From: Bacillota bacterium
Lineage (GTDB): Bacteria; Bacillota; Desulfotomaculia; Desulfotomaculales; Desulfohalotomaculaceae
DNA length: 64,000 bases
Assembly (NCBI GenBank): GCA_009711615.1
Contig: VENI01000006.1
Location: 62,001 to 126,000 of the forward strand
Direction of reading: 5' to 3'
In this document: piece after piece, positions 37,990 to 47,961 of the stretch
How the letters are laid out: every line of letters starts with the position of its first letter
How positions within the stretch are numbered: position 1 is the stretch's first letter
The notes under the pieces: model-generated
Told to the model about the DNA's origin: nothing
Seen by the model: the letters and a program-made list of their open reading frames with translations, nothing else
Database searches by the model: none
Program-made: the position numbers and the translations under genes

Positions 37990-39459
37990 ATGAAAAGATC
38001 CAAATATTTTTTAGAAGATTGGCAGCCCAACAGAAAATCATCATTGCCGTTGTACCTTCAGATTATGGAGTATTTAAAAGAAAAAATAATTAATGGAGAA
38101 TGGCCAGTGGGCAGCAGAATTCCTGCTCAGCGGCAATTGGCTCAAGTGCTCGGAGTCAATAGAAGTACCGTAGTTACGGCATTGGAAGAGCTACAAGCAG
38201 AAGGTTTAATTGAAGGAAAGCAGGGTAGGGGAACTAGGGTTGCAAACAACACATGGACTTTAATGGCAGCTACACCTTTGCCAGACTGGAATGCCTATAT
38301 TAAAGCAGGCATGTACAAACCCAACCTAACTACTATTCAAGAAATAAATCAGGCAGAAATTAATACCGATATCATACGCCTGGGTACAGGAGAACTTTCC
38401 CCTCAGTTATACCCAAAAAATAAAATGCAGCGGGTGTTAATGAGCTTGTCGGACCGCCTGGAGTCTCTTGGATATGAACAACCAAAGGGATTATTAGCCC
38501 TGCGGGAGGAACTGCGTAGATACTTTAAATCAATTGGTATAAACACTTCTCCTTCTTCGATATTAATTGTTTCCGGTGCATTACAAGCACTGCAGCTAAT
38601 TTCGGTTGGGCTGCTGCACCAGGGTTCAACTATTTTCCTAGAAAAACCATCCTATCCTTATTCATTACAGATCTTTCAATCGGCAGGGATGAAACTTTTT
38701 GGTTTACCGATGGATGAAAACGGGTTAAAACCAGAAGCTGTTCACTGGCACCAAAAACAAGGTAAAAGAGGAATTCTATATACCATTCCCTCCTTTCATA
38801 ATCCAACGGGAATGTTGATGTCAGAGCAAAGGCGGGAAGAACTGCTTCTAACATGCGAGAAAGAACAACTACCAATTATTGAGGATGATATTTATCGTGA
38901 ATTATGGATTGATGCACCTACACCAAAGCCCTTAAAGGCTGCAGATAAAAATGGCCTTGTTTTGTACCTAGGCAGCCTTTCGAAATCTTTATCACCTGGC
39001 TTGAGAATTGGGTGGATTGTTGGTCCAGAGCCCGTCATTGAACGACTGGCCGATATAAAAATGCAGACCGATTATGGGGCCAGCTCCTTATCCCAGTGGG
39101 CGGCTGCAGAATGGTTGTCCAGCGGTCTATACTATAGTTACTTGGAAGAAGTGAGGCAGCAACTTAGAATACGCCGGGAAGTTACCATTACTGCATTAGA
39201 GAAATATTTTAAAGATATTGCTTCCTGGCAGGTTCCCAAAGGCGGGTTTTACATCTGGCTAAAAATCATCCCTGATATCTCCATGAAAAAATTATTTGAG
39301 CAGGCGCTCTCAGAAGGTATCTTGCTAAATCCAGGAAATATATATAATCAAAATATTGATCAATATATTAGATTATCATACTCCTATGCATCACTATCTG
39401 ACATTGAAAAAGGCATTTGCCTATTGTCTGAAATAGTTAAAGAGCTTGCACTACAATAA
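37990..39459 (+). CDS. MocR-type transcriptional regulator (GntR HTH + aminotransferase-like domain)
   Basis: About 489 residues. A winged helix GntR domain at about 15-85 (SLPLYLQIMEYLKEKIING then AQVLGVNRSTVVTALEEL) joins an aminotransferase class I fold. The PLP lysine is in LGSLSKSLSPGLRIGW near residue 332, and the PLP-ring asparagine is in PSFHNPTGM. The divergent partner is the LysE-type exporter, suggesting that it senses an amino acid or pyridoxal compound to control export. The ATG at 37990 is preferred to the far upstream TTG at 37921. Confidence 0.88.
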   Translation: MKRSKYFLEDWQPNRKSSLPLYLQIMEYLKEKIINGEWPVGSRIPAQRQLAQVLGVNRSTVVTALEELQAEGLIEGKQGRGTRVANNTWTLMAATPLPDWNAYIKAGMYKPNLTTIQEINQAEINTDIIRLGTGELSPQLYPKNKMQRVLMSLSDRLESLGYEQPKGLLALREELRRYFKSIGINTSPSSILIVSGALQALQLISVGLLHQGSTIFLEKPSYPYSLQIFQSAGMKLFGLPMDENGLKPEAVHWHQKQGKRGILYTIPSFHNPTGMLMSEQRREELLLTCEKEQLPIIEDDIYRELWIDAPTPKPLKAADKNGLVLYLGSLSKSLSPGLRIGWIVGPEPVIERLADIKMQTDYGASSLSQWAAAEWLSSGLYYSYLEEVRQQLRIRREVTITALEKYFKDIASWQVPKGGFYIWLKIIPDISMKKLFEQALSEGILLNPGNIYNQNIDQYIRLSYSYASLSDIEKGICLLSEIVKELALQ

Positions 39460-39486
39460 GCCCATAAATATAATACTTAATAATGA

Positions 39487-39650
39487 ACTGGAAAACTGTA
39501 GCTAGGGTTCCGCCAGTAAAAATGGGTCTGTGACCGAGGGCTACATCTTTTACTAGATGTAAAAGGCACCTATTGACATAAAAGGTCCGAGGGGAAAGGT
39601 TCAGCGTATTTGTGATGCGTTGAAACCGTTTCTCTCGGGCCTTTTTATTT
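39487..39650 (+). promoter_or_regulatory. ykkC-class riboswitch (probably subtype 2c) with terminator
   Basis: Conserved ykkC blocks: CTAGGGTTCCG (39502-39512), GGTCTGTGACCGAGGG (39525-39540) and the 3' block GACATAAAAGGTCCGAGG (39575-39592). Between them is a variable hairpin (ACATCTTTTACTAGATGT). The 3' block is also the 5' arm of a long terminator stem (39584-39603 with 39622-39641) followed by CTTTTTATTTT, the standard off-switch design. Downstream is a NUDIX gene. Subtype 2c ykkC RNAs are known to sense nucleoside diphosphates and to sit before nucleotide hydrolases, so 2c is favoured over guanidine-I; the ligand is inference. Confidence 0.8.
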
Positions 39651-39675
39651 TAACTCAGAGGAGGCGTTATATTTA

Positions 39676-40116
39676 ATGCAATACATTGATGAAATTAGAC
39701 CGGGAGTTGCAGTAATAGTATTAGATGAAAAGAATCGAGTGTTATTACAAAAACGTTCTGATGTAGGCCTGTGGGGAATACCATCTGGCCATGTTGAGCC
39801 AGGGGAGACTGTAACTGAAGCGGCTATTAGAGAAGTTCAAGAAGAAACAAACTTGTACATTGGTATAAAAAAACTAATTGGTGTTTATTCGGAACCAAAT
39901 TCTCAAGTTTTTGAATACCCAAATGGCCGAACTGTCCATTTTATTACAACATGTTTCTTAGCGGAAATATTGGGGGGAAAACTAAGGTGCAACTCTTCAG
40001 AATCATTAGATGTTAGATTTTTTCCGATAACCGAATTGCCCCCAGATCTATTAACAATGCATCCCAAATGGTTGGAGGATGCACTGGCTAATAAGGAATT
40101 GTCTTTTATACGTTAA
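39676..40116 (+). CDS. NUDIX hydrolase
   Basis: 146 residues. NUDIX box G38-x5-E44-x7-REVQEET (GHVEPGETVTEAAIREVQEE) is intact except that the glycine near its end is N59. The family hydrolyses nucleoside diphosphate derivatives; substrate unknown. Its position behind a ykkC-class riboswitch suggests a nucleotide substrate linked to the sensed ligand. AGAGGAGG lies 11-12 bases upstream of the ATG. Confidence 0.9.
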   Translation: MQYIDEIRPGVAVIVLDEKNRVLLQKRSDVGLWGIPSGHVEPGETVTEAAIREVQEETNLYIGIKKLIGVYSEPNSQVFEYPNGRTVHFITTCFLAEILGGKLRCNSSESLDVRFFPITELPPDLLTMHPKWLEDALANKELSFIR

Positions 40117-40131
40117 GATTAAAAAGGGGAG

Positions 40132-40419
40132 CTATGTATAAATAGTTTTTAAAACTGCAAGTCCCAATAATACTAAAAAGGCCAGGCTGGTGGCATAATC
40201 TACGATTTTTGAGTACAGTTCTTTGTCATCGGATGAAAATGAAGGGGATTTTTTAATGAAAGCAATTAATAAGTCCTCCAGTGGCCCGGCAGTGATAATA
40301 GCTAGACCAATATAAAGTGGAATTATTTCCTTTGTTACGTAATAAATGCAAAAAGATGCTACCACTACAGCGGTTCCCAGTAAATAATTTAATATTTTAA
40401 AAATTTTTAGTATACCCAA
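40132..40419 (-). CDS. Small membrane protein of unknown function
   Basis: About 95 residues with three hydrophobic spans (LLGTAVVVASFCIYYV; LYIGLAIITAGPLEDLLIAF; SLAFLVLLGLAVL). No family recognised. The TTG at 40419 is chosen because AGGCAGGTG lies just before it; the frame is open to an ATG at 40458 with no ribosome binding site. Convergent with the NUDIX gene, only 16 bases apart. Confidence 0.55.
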   Translation of the reverse strand: MGILKIFKILNYLLGTAVVVASFCIYYVTKEIIPLYIGLAIITAGPLEDLLIAFIKKSPSFSSDDKELYSKIVDYATSLAFLVLLGLAVLKTIYT

Positions 40420-40787
40420 TTTTTTCACACCTGCCTTACTTAAATATAAAATGATCATATTGCTATACCATCTTATATATGTTTTGGATTCGAAGATATT
40501 TAGTTCTTATCCGGAAATAAATTATTGGTTTCCAAAACACACGAAGGAACTTTTAGAATTACATGGAAGTAATTGCATATATTTATTGACCCAACTTATA
40601 GATATTGTCACAAAACGAATGCTAACTAAGCGTAGCTAGCTGGCTATTACTTTTTAGGGATTGGTTTTCCTGTATTAATGCAAATTAGTATTTAGCTTAT
40701 CTCTTGACTATGGTAAAGGTGATAACCTAATAGATTACTGGTTTAAGTTACAAGTAAAGGAATATTAGTATAATGATAGAGGGAACT
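40420..40787. other. Gap without recognisable genes
   Basis: AT-rich sequence. A 62-codon frame at 40451-40639 has no ribosome binding site and no protein-like pattern. No RNA gene or repeat is recognised. Confidence 0.4.
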
Positions 40788-40907
40788 ATGAATTGTAAAA
40801 ATGGCTATAAAAACTTAATAACAGGTAGTGCAGCCTTATTAGCTGTGATATCCTTACCACAATTTTTCTATGCACATATTGAAGTTGTTCAAATTAGTAT
40901 GGATTGA
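40788..40907 (+). CDS. Possible 39-residue membrane peptide
   Basis: ATG behind AGAGGGAACT and a TATAAT at 40769-40774. The peptide has a hydrophobic core (LITGSAALLAVISLPQFF) flanked by lysines at the N-terminal side, as in small membrane peptides or a signal sequence. No family recognised. It could be a remnant of a longer gene. Confidence 0.3.
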   Translation: MNCKNGYKNLITGSAALLAVISLPQFFYAHIEVVQISMD

Positions 40908-40996
40908 ACTTGGTTATTGTGCTTTTTAAGCTATGTCTCTACTATTTTATTTCGCATGCATTGATGGAACAGGCATTATCAGAAGGGTTACACCAA

Positions 40997-41021
40997 GGGA
41001 CAGGTGAAACATCCCTGTCCC
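40997..41021. terminator. GGGACAGG/CCTGTCCC hairpin downstream of glycerate kinase
   Basis: 8-bp stem, 8-base loop, 17 bases beyond the stop of the - strand glycerate kinase. No strong T run follows on the - strand; the + strand has TTTTTATT 10 bases on. Possible terminator or dispersed hairpin repeat. Confidence 0.4.
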
Positions 41022-41038
41022 CCAAAGCCTTTTTATTC

Positions 41039-42175
41039 CTAGATGTTTTTAGCAGTTCTTAATAATCTAAAGGTTCGTTCAGTGGCATCGGCGGTTAAAT
41101 TGGCGGCATTTTCCATGGCATCTTTTAAGCTGGTGGGGCCGTTGACGATGGTTACCACTGAACCAATTCCCAGTTCATAAAGCTTTTCCAGGCCAGTGCC
41201 GATGCTGCCGGCAATGGCGATTACAGGCTTGTCATACTTGGCCGCCCTAACTGCTACACCCATTGGTACTTTGCCGTAGGCGGATTGACTATCTATTTGA
41301 CCTTCACCGGTAATAACCAGGTCTACCTGTTCCATTAAACTATCAATGTTAATGGTGTCCGACACCAATTCCACGCCGGACTTTAATTCTGCACCGGTGA
41401 AGGCTATTAACCCTGCCCCCAGCCCTCCGGCGGCACCGGCGCCGGGCACTTCTGCCACGTCTATGTTCAATTGTTCTTTAAATTGCTCGGCAAAGTAACT
41501 AAGCTTATTATCCAATTCTTTTACCATTTCTGGAGTGGCGCCCTTTTGTGGGCCGTATATCGCTGAGGCTCCAGTAGGGCCGCATAGCGGGTTTTGCACG
41601 TCGCAAGCCACTTGAATTTTTACATCTTTAATTCTAGGGTCCAGGCCGGTCATGTCAATGCGTTGTAGTTTATCCAACTGGCTACCGCCGTAACTTAAAT
41701 CTTTTTCCTCTGCATCAAGCAAACGCACTCCCAGCGCCTGGGCCATGCCAGCACCGCAGTCGTTAGTGGCACTACCCCCAATGCCCATTACAATGTTGGT
41801 GGCACCGTGGTCAAGAGCCAGTTTAATTAATTCCCCGGTGCCATAGGTGGTGGTTATTCTGGGGTCTCGCTGATCTTCTGGTACCAGGGTTAAGCCTGAG
41901 GCTTCTGCCATTTCCAGCACCGCGGTGCCGTCAGGCAGTAACCCAAAACGGGCTTTTACCGGAGTGCCTAGCGGCCCGGTTACTTCTTTAGTAATAAATT
42001 TGCCGCCGGTGGCTATTACCATTGCTTCTACCGTGCCTTCGCCACCGTCAGCCATCGGTATAGTTAGAACTTCCATGTCAGGTGAAACACGATGAATACC
42101 TGCTTTTATTGCTTCGGCCACTTCGATACTGGAGAGACTTCCTTTAAAAGAATCAACTGCTGCTAAAATTTTCAT
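41039..42175 (-). CDS. glxK: Glycerate kinase (type II, GlxK family)
   Basis: About 378 residues. Phosphorylates glycerate to 2- or 3-phosphoglycerate. The N-terminal KILAAVDSFKGSLSS segment, VMGIGGSATNDCGAGMAQALG near residue 125 and ITGEGQIDSQSAYGK near 285 identify the family. The frame runs upstream to 42250, but the ATG at 42175 follows TGGAGGTG and begins the conserved start. A triple CCATAAT motif lies upstream. Related in pathway to the hydroxypyruvate-reductase-like gene at 17857. Confidence 0.92.
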   Translation of the reverse strand: MKILAAVDSFKGSLSSIEVAEAIKAGIHRVSPDMEVLTIPMADGGEGTVEAMVIATGGKFITKEVTGPLGTPVKARFGLLPDGTAVLEMAEASGLTLVPEDQRDPRITTTYGTGELIKLALDHGATNIVMGIGGSATNDCGAGMAQALGVRLLDAEEKDLSYGGSQLDKLQRIDMTGLDPRIKDVKIQVACDVQNPLCGPTGASAIYGPQKGATPEMVKELDNKLSYFAEQFKEQLNIDVAEVPGAGAAGGLGAGLIAFTGAELKSGVELVSDTINIDSLMEQVDLVITGEGQIDSQSAYGKVPMGVAVRAAKYDKPVIAIAGSIGTGLEKLYELGIGSVVTIVNGPTSLKDAMENAANLTADATERTFRLLRTAKNI

Positions 42176-42222
42176 TTGCTTACACCTCCAGGCCAAGTAT
42201 AACATTCTGCAATTATTATTTG

Positions 42223-42253
42223 CCATAATTATGCCATAATATAGCACCATAAT
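42223..42253. promoter_or_regulatory. Triple CCATAAT repeat upstream of glxK
   Basis: CCATAAT at 42223-42229, 42234-42240 and 42247-42253 (spacings 11 and 13). On the - strand these lie upstream of a TATACT-like -10. Likely a regulator site. Confidence 0.4.
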
Positions 42254-42306
42254 TATTGCAAAAAATTATGACTATTTTTGCTAACGGTTTTTTAACTAAA
42301 ACATTA

Positions 42307-42335
42307 TTGACACTCTAACAATCAATAAGTATACT
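42307..42335 (+). promoter_or_regulatory. Promoter P1 of the ilv-leu operon
   Basis: TTGACA (42307-42312), 17 bp, TATACT (42330-42335). Transcripts from here must pass both T-boxes. Confidence 0.8.
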
Positions 42336-42354
42336 AAGTAGTAACTTGATAAAA

Positions 42355-42650
42355 GAACGGCATTGATAGGGATATTTGCTTTTGAAACTGGGCTACAGAG
42401 AGCTGGAGTAGCTGGGAACCGGCGCCAAAGACAAGCAATGATCACCCTGGAGCTGCACGCTGAAAGGCAATCCCAAGTAGGCGGTGCCGGGTTAATAGGA
42501 ACCCGTTAACAAATCCAAGCTTATTTAATAGGCATACCAAGGCGGCATCCGTGTGGGTGCAAGCAGGGTGGTAACGCGCAAGGAAATAATTCCTCTCGTC
42601 CCTGGCAGTGATATAACTGCAGGCGAGGGGATTTTTATTTTATTTAACAA
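42355..42650 (+). promoter_or_regulatory. T-box leader 1, specifier AUC (isoleucine)
   Basis: The T-box sequence AGGGTGGTAACGCG is at 42565-42578. The specifier ATC (42441-42443) is read in the context ATGATCACCCTG; the same ACCCTG follows the specifier of leader 2. A terminator (42591-42640, stem CCTCTCG.../CGAGGGG) and ATTTTTATTTT follow. Uncharged tRNA-Ile pairing would stabilise the antiterminator. Confidence 0.85.
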
Positions 42651-42658
42651 ACTTTTTG

Positions 42659-42687
42659 TTGACACTTACATCATCAGCAAGTATACT
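42659..42687 (+). promoter_or_regulatory. Promoter P2 between the two T-boxes
   Basis: TTGACA (42659-42664), 17 bp, TATACT (42682-42687). Same -10 and spacing as P1. P2 transcripts meet only the second T-box. Confidence 0.8.
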
Positions 42688-42699
42688 AATTATTAAATT

Positions 42700-42995
42700 T
42701 TTAAACGGTAATGGTGATGAAAGGGAAAGTGTCTAATGCGTAAGCCACAGAGAACCGGGGTTGCTGTGAGCCCGGTGCTTGACTTTAGTCATATCTCACC
42801 CTGAAACTGCCCCGCTGAACGGTAAAACCTAGTAGGTGTGGCCGGGTTTAAAGGAACCCGTTAATATTCCTGCCTGTTAAATAGGTACATGAGGCGGCAC
42901 CCGTATGGGTGTTAGCAGGGTGGTAACGCGCAAGGAAATAATTCCTCTCGTCCCTGGCAGTTGGATAACTGCAGGGGCGAGAGGTTTTTTGATTT
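42700..42995 (+). promoter_or_regulatory. T-box leader 2, specifier CUC (leucine)
   Basis: T-box sequence AGGGTGGTAACGCG at 42917-42930. Specifier CTC (42795-42797) in ATATCTCACCCTG. Terminator 42945-42985 followed by TTTTTTGATTTT. The 3' halves of the two leaders are nearly identical, so they probably arose by duplication with a change of specifier. Confidence 0.85.
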
Positions 42996-43099
42996 TATAC
43001 TAAAATAGATACATTTCGATAACTGTACAAATGTGGGATTCTAAATATTCTTAACTGGGAAATGTTCAATAAACTGACAGTAAATAGGAGTGAGAAAAC

Positions 43100-44761
43100 A
43101 TGCGCAGTGATGCAATGAAAAAAGGGTTGGAAAAAGCACCCCACCGCAGCTTATTTAAAGCCCTTGGTTTAGTAGACGATGAAATTAATCGCCCTCTTAT
43201 TGGGGTGGTGAACTCACAAAACGATATCGTTCCTGGACACTTGGATCTGGATAAAGTGGCGGATGCAGTAAAGGCAGGCATTAGAATGGCCGGCGGTACA
43301 CCCTTTGAATTTAACACCATTGCGGTATGTGATGGTATTGCCATGGGGCACAGCGGTATGCGCTACTCACTGGCCAGCCGAGAAATAATTGCCGACAGCG
43401 TTGAAGTGATGGCCCAAGCCCATCCCTTTGATGGACTGGTGTTCATTCCCAACTGCGATAAAGTAGTACCGGGAATGCTAATGGCAGCAGCAAGGCTAAA
43501 CATTCCGGCAGTGGTGGTTAGCGGTGGCCCGATGATGGCCGGTAAGCACGGTGACCGGGCGGTATCGGTAACCAACATCTTTGAAGCAGTGGGTGCGGTA
43601 CAGTCTGGCAAAATGACTGATGGTGAGCTAAAGGAACTGGAAGAAAAAGCTTGCCCGGGCTGTGGTTCTTGCTCTGGCATGTTCACTGCTAATTCTATGA
43701 ACTGTCTATCCGAAGTATTGGGTTTAGCACTGCCCGGTAATGGTACTATTCCGGCGGTATCAGCAGCCAGAACCAGGTTGGCCAAACAGGCCGGGATAAA
43801 AGTGATGGAACTGGTGGAAAAGGATATTAAACCAACAGACATCATTAACGAAAGATCCATCACCAATGCCCTTACGGTAGATATGGCATTGGGATGTTCC
43901 ACAAACACCGTGCTACACCTGCCAGCCATTGCCCATGAGGCCGGAGTAAGTGTGGATCTGGATAAAATCAATGAAATTAGTACCAAAACCCCCAACCTAT
44001 GTCGGTTGGCACCGGCAGGGGGGCACCATATTGAAGACCTGGATGCCGCCGGTGGCATTCCAGCGGTGATGGCAGAGTTAGCTGCCAAAGGGTTGCTGGA
44101 GGAAGATGCACAAACGGTAACCGGAGACACAGTGAGCCAAAATATTAACGGTAAAAGACCCACTAAAAATGACGTTATTCGCAGTATAGAAGACCCATAT
44201 GCCACCAGCGGAGGTATTGCCGTACTGCGGGGCAATCTGGCACCGGAGGGGGCAGTGGTAAAACGCTCGGCAGTGGCTAAAGAGATGCTGCAACACAGCG
44301 GTCCGGCCCGGGTGTTTAACTCTGAAGAAGAAGCCCAAGAGTCTTTAATGCAGGGGCAAATACAAAAGGGTGACGTAATAGTAATTCGCTACGAAGGGCC
44401 TAAAGGTGGCCCTGGGATGAGAGAGATGCTTTCACCAACTGCGACAGTGGCAGGTTTAGGTTTAGATAAAGATGTAGCACTGTTGACAGACGGGCGCTTT
44501 TCCGGCGCCACCCGGGGAGCTTCCATTGGTCATGTTTCCCCGGAAGCAGCAGAGGGCGGTCCTATTGGTCTGTTGCAGGATGGCGATATTATTAATATTG
44601 ATCTAGAGAAATGTAAATTAAATGTTGATCTAAGTGACGTTGAACTTGAACAAAGAAAGAAAAACTGGCAGCCACTGGAGCCGAAAGTTAAAAAAGGTTA
44701 CTTAACCAGATACGCTAAATTGGTAACTTCGGCTAGTACCGGGGCAGTTTTTAAAAAATAA
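43100..44761 (+). CDS. ilvD: Dihydroxy-acid dehydratase
   Basis: 553 residues. Dehydrates dihydroxyisovalerate and dihydroxymethylvalerate, the step before the final transamination of valine and isoleucine. Iron-sulfur cysteines appear in [12 protein letters not shown] near residue 118 and in [16 protein letters not shown] near 188; the C-terminal [15 protein letters not shown] motif is intact. TAGGAGTGAG precedes the ATG. First gene behind the two T-boxes. Confidence 0.96.
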   Translation: MRSDAMKKGLEKAPHRSLFKALGLVDDEINRPLIGVVNSQNDIVPGHLDLDKVADAVKAGIRMAGGTPFEFNTIAVCDGIAMGHSGMRYSLASREIIADSVEVMAQAHPFDGLVFIPNCDKVVPGMLMAAARLNIPAVVVSGGPMMAGKHGDRAVSVTNIFEAVGAVQSGKMTDGELKELEEKACPGCGSCSGMFTANSMNCLSEVLGLALPGNGTIPAVSAARTRLAKQAGIKVMELVEKDIKPTDIINERSITNALTVDMALGCSTNTVLHLPAIAHEAGVSVDLDKINEISTKTPNLCRLAPAGGHHIEDLDAAGGIPAVMAELAAKGLLEEDAQTVTGDTVSQNINGKRPTKNDVIRSIEDPYATSGGIAVLRGNLAPEGAVVKRSAVAKEMLQHSGPARVFNSEEEAQESLMQGQIQKGDVIVIRYEGPKGGPGMREMLSPTATVAGLGLDKDVALLTDGRFSGATRGASIGHVSPEAAEGGPIGLLQDGDIINIDLEKCKLNVDLSDVELEQRKKNWQPLEPKVKKGYLTRYAKLVTSASTGAVFKK

Positions 44762-44778
44762 GTCGGGAGTGAGTAGAA

Positions 44779-46440
44779 GTGAAGCTTACCGGAGCACAAG
44801 CGTTAATAAAGGCTATACAGGATGAAGGGGTAGACACTGTCTTTGGTTACCCAGGGGGACAGGTGCTGCCGATATACGATGCACTCTATGACTCAGGCTT
44901 AAAACATATCCTCTGCAGGCATGAGCAAGGGGCAGCCCATGCTGCAGATGGCTATGCACGGGCCACTGGTAGACCGGGGGTATGCATTGCCACATCTGGC
45001 CCAGGGGCTACTAATTTAGTTACCGGTATCGCCAACGCCTATATGGATTCGGTGCCGCTGGTGGCTTTCACTGGTCAGGTGCCAACTCCTCTTTTAGGGA
45101 GAGATTCCTTTCAAGAGGCGGACATTACCGGGATCACCATGCCAATAACCAAACATAACTACCTGGTGGAAGATCCGGCAGACCTGACCCAAATTGTACG
45201 GGAAGCATTTTATGTGGCTACCACCGGTCGGCCGGGTCCGGTACTGGTGGATGTTCCCAAAGATATTTCCTCTGGGGAAACAGAGTATCATCAACCGGGA
45301 CCGCTATGCATGCCGGGTTACAAACCACCAACCAGCGGAGATGCTGAAAGGGTTGATGCTGCTGTTAAAGCAATTATGGCCAGTGAACGGCCGGTAATCT
45401 ACGCTGGCGGTGGGGTAATCAGTTCCAATGCTCATCAAGAACTAAAGAGGCTGGCTGAAATGACAGTAGCCCCGGTAACCACCACACTAATGGGCTTGGG
45501 CGGTTTCCCAGGTGATCATCCGCTATCGCTGGGAATGCTGGGTATGCACGGTTCTAGATACGCCAATTATGCCATTACAGATTGTGATCTACTACTGGCA
45601 GTGGGAGTGCGTTTTGATGACCGGGTAACAGGAAAGATTGAAAGCTTTGCCCCCAATGCCAAAGTAATTCACATAGATATAGACCCGGCAGAGCTAAATA
45701 AAAACGTGCCGGTGGACATAGCCATTGTTGGTAATTTGAAATATGTCCTCACTCAAATGTTAGAACAGCTTACTACCAAGCTGCCAGGGGCTTGGTTGGA
45801 TAAAGTAAAGAAGTGGAAAAAAGAATATCCATTAAAATATGCATCTAAAGAGGGTGCCATAAAACCCCAACAGGTAATTGAAGAGATCTACAATGTTACC
45901 GGTGGTAAAGCCCGCATTACCACTGAGGTAGGGCAGCACCAGATGTGGGCGGCCCAGTACTACACCTATAACAACCCCCGCTCCTTTATTTCTTCAGGTG
46001 GCCTGGGAACCATGGGTTACGGTTTCCCGGCAGCCATTGGAGTGCAGGTGGGTTGCCCGGATGAAGTGGTCTTTGATATAGCCGGTGACGGCAGTATTCA
46101 AATGAATATTCAGGAATTGGGCACAGCGGTGCAGCACCAACTGCCGGTTAACGTGGCCATTATGAATAACGGCTATCTGGGTATGGTAAGACAGTGGCAG
46201 GAACTTTTCTACAACCGCCGCTACTCCCACACCGAAATGCCCAACCCGGACTTTGTAAAACTGGCTGAATCCTATGGGGCTGAAGGCTACCGGGTGGAAA
46301 GTGCTTCAGATATCAGGCCGGTACTGGAACAGGCAGTTAAAAGCAAAAAACCAGTGCTGATGGATTTTGTAGTGGAACAGGAAGAAAACGTAGTACCCAT
46401 GGTGCCCCCCGGCGGGGCAATAAATAAAATGTTAGATTAG
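44779..46440 (+). CDS. ilvB: Acetolactate synthase large subunit (copy 1)
   Basis: 553 residues, thiamine-diphosphate enzyme. Condenses pyruvate with pyruvate or 2-oxobutyrate. The catalytic glutamate is in [16 protein letters not shown] near residue 47; the ThDP/Mg motif is [15 protein letters not shown] near 435. Followed after 10 bases by ilvN, its likely regulatory subunit. GTG start behind GGGAGTGAG. Confidence 0.95.
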   Translation: MKLTGAQALIKAIQDEGVDTVFGYPGGQVLPIYDALYDSGLKHILCRHEQGAAHAADGYARATGRPGVCIATSGPGATNLVTGIANAYMDSVPLVAFTGQVPTPLLGRDSFQEADITGITMPITKHNYLVEDPADLTQIVREAFYVATTGRPGPVLVDVPKDISSGETEYHQPGPLCMPGYKPPTSGDAERVDAAVKAIMASERPVIYAGGGVISSNAHQELKRLAEMTVAPVTTTLMGLGGFPGDHPLSLGMLGMHGSRYANYAITDCDLLLAVGVRFDDRVTGKIESFAPNAKVIHIDIDPAELNKNVPVDIAIVGNLKYVLTQMLEQLTTKLPGAWLDKVKKWKKEYPLKYASKEGAIKPQQVIEEIYNVTGGKARITTEVGQHQMWAAQYYTYNNPRSFISSGGLGTMGYGFPAAIGVQVGCPDEVVFDIAGDGSIQMNIQELGTAVQHQLPVNVAIMNNGYLGMVRQWQELFYNRRYSHTEMPNPDFVKLAESYGAEGYRVESASDIRPVLEQAVKSKKPVLMDFVVEQEENVVPMVPPGGAINKMLD

Positions 46441-46450
46441 GGGGGATCAC

Positions 46451-46945
46451 ATGCTGCATACAGTGGCGGTGTTGGTAGAAAATAATCCAGGGGTACTGGC
46501 CAGAGTGGCGGGGCTTTTCAGCCGTCGGGGCTTTAACATAGACAGCCTGGCGGTAGGACGTACCGACGACCCGGCCATATCTCGCATGACTATAGTGGTG
46601 GAAGGTGACCACCGCACCCTAGAGCAGGTAACAAAGCAGTTGCACAAGCTAGTGGATGTAATAAAAATTAATGACATTACCGAGGAGGCCCATGTAGAAA
46701 GGGAACTGGTAATGATTAAAGTAATAGCTGACAGAACCACCAAGCTAGAAATAATGCAGATTGCAGACGTGTTTAGGGCTAAAATTGTAGACTTTGGGCC
46801 CAAAACACTGACTCTGGAGGCCACCGGAACAGAAGATAAAGTTAACGCATTGGAAGAAGCATTACGCCCTTATTCCATTAAAGAATTAATGAGAACAGGT
46901 AAAATTGCTATGTTACGGGGCGCCAAATATACATCATTAAAATAA
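46451..46945 (+). CDS. ilvN: Acetolactate synthase small subunit
   Basis: 164 residues. An N-terminal ACT domain (TVAVLVENNPGVLARVAGLFSRRGFNIDSL, positions 4-33) binds valine for feedback; the C-terminal domain (KIVDFGPKTLTLEATG) contacts the large subunit. Only one small subunit gene accompanies two large subunit genes. GGGGGATCAC precedes the ATG. Confidence 0.95.
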   Translation: MLHTVAVLVENNPGVLARVAGLFSRRGFNIDSLAVGRTDDPAISRMTIVVEGDHRTLEQVTKQLHKLVDVIKINDITEEAHVERELVMIKVIADRTTKLEIMQIADVFRAKIVDFGPKTLTLEATGTEDKVNALEEALRPYSIKELMRTGKIAMLRGAKYTSLK

Positions 46946-46968
46946 ACAACTTCAAGGAGGAATTATAA

Positions 46969-47961
46969 ATGGCAAAAGTTTTTTATGATCAAGATGGAAA
47001 CTTAGATTTACTACAGGGTAAAAAGATTGCAGTGTTAGGTTACGGTAGCCAGGGGCATGCCCAGGCATTAAACCTAAAGGATAGCGGTTTAGATGTGGTG
47101 GTGGGTCTGCGCAAAAGCAGTTCCAGCTGGCCACAAGCCGAAGAAGCAGGCCTAGAGGTTAATACAGTATCTGAAGCCTGTGCCAAGGCCGACGTTATTC
47201 AAGTACTACTGCCGGACGAAATTCAGGGTCAGGTATACGCCGAGGAAATTAAGCCTCACCTAACCGCAGGCAAGGTACTGATGTTCTCCCACGGTTTCAA
47301 CATTCAATTTAGCCAAATTGTGCCGTCCGGTGATGTGGATGTGGTTATGGTGGCACCAAAGAGTCCGGGACACTTAGTGCGCCGGATGTACGAAGAAGGA
47401 AACGGCGTACCAGGGCTAGTGGCTGTACACCAGGATGCAACCGGTAAAGCCAGAGACTTAGCACTGGCCTATGCCAAAGCTATTGGCTGCACCAGAGCGG
47501 GTGTATTTGAAACCACATTCAAAGAAGAGACTGAAACAGACCTCTTTGGTGAGCAGGCAGTGCTATGTGGCGGTCTCACCGGACTGATGCAAGCAGGCTT
47601 TGAAACATTGGTGGAAGCAGGTTACGCTCCGGAAATGGCTTACTTTGAATGCTTGCATGAAGTGAAGCTGATTGTAGACCTAATTTACGAGGGTGGCTTG
47701 GAGATGATGCGGTATTCAGTGAGTAACACCTGTGAATACGGCGATTATACCCGTGGGCCCAGAGTTATAACTGAAGAAACTAAAAAAGAAATGAAAAAGA
47801 TATTGGAAGAAGTTCAAAACGGACAATTTGCTAAAGAGTGGATGCTGGAAAATCAAGCCAAGCAGCCTATGTTTAGAGCTATGAGAGCCAAAGGGCGGGA
47901 ACACCAAGTGGAAAAAGTTGGTAAAGAACTAAGAGAAATGATGCCCTGGCTTAAAAAATAG
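46969..47961 (+). CDS. ilvC: Ketol-acid reductoisomerase
   Basis: 330 residues, the short class I form. NADPH loop [13 protein letters not shown] at residues 25-37, with RKSSSSW just after strand 2. The metal-binding region [12 protein letters not shown] near 191 and [13 protein letters not shown] near 227 are intact. Converts acetolactate or acetohydroxybutyrate to the dihydroxy acid. AAGGAGG before the ATG. Confidence 0.96.
   Translation: MAKVFYDQDGNLDLLQGKKIAVLGYGSQGHAQALNLKDSGLDVVVGLRKSSSSWPQAEEAGLEVNTVSEACAKADVIQVLLPDEIQGQVYAEEIKPHLTAGKVLMFSHGFNIQFSQIVPSGDVDVVMVAPKSPGHLVRRMYEEGNGVPGLVAVHQDATGKARDLALAYAKAIGCTRAGVFETTFKEETETDLFGEQAVLCGGLTGLMQAGFETLVEAGYAPEMAYFECLHEVKLIVDLIYEGGLEMMRYSVSNTCEYGDYTRGPRVITEETKKEMKKILEEVQNGQFAKEWMLENQAKQPMFRAMRAKGREHQVEKVGKELREMMPWLKK

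Noticed and set aside
39487..39650. Guanidine-I riboswitch
   Set aside because: Same ykkC class, but the NUDIX partner gene fits the nucleoside-diphosphate subtype better; kept as alternative only.
40451..40639. 62-codon frame after the small membrane protein
   Set aside because: No ribosome binding site and no recognisable pattern.
40997..41021. Firm terminator for glycerate kinase
   Set aside because: The stem is good but no T run follows on the - strand; listed with low confidence only.
43363..44235. 290-codon reverse-strand frame inside ilvD
   Set aside because: Long frame caused by codon bias of ilvD on the opposite strand; no start site or protein pattern.
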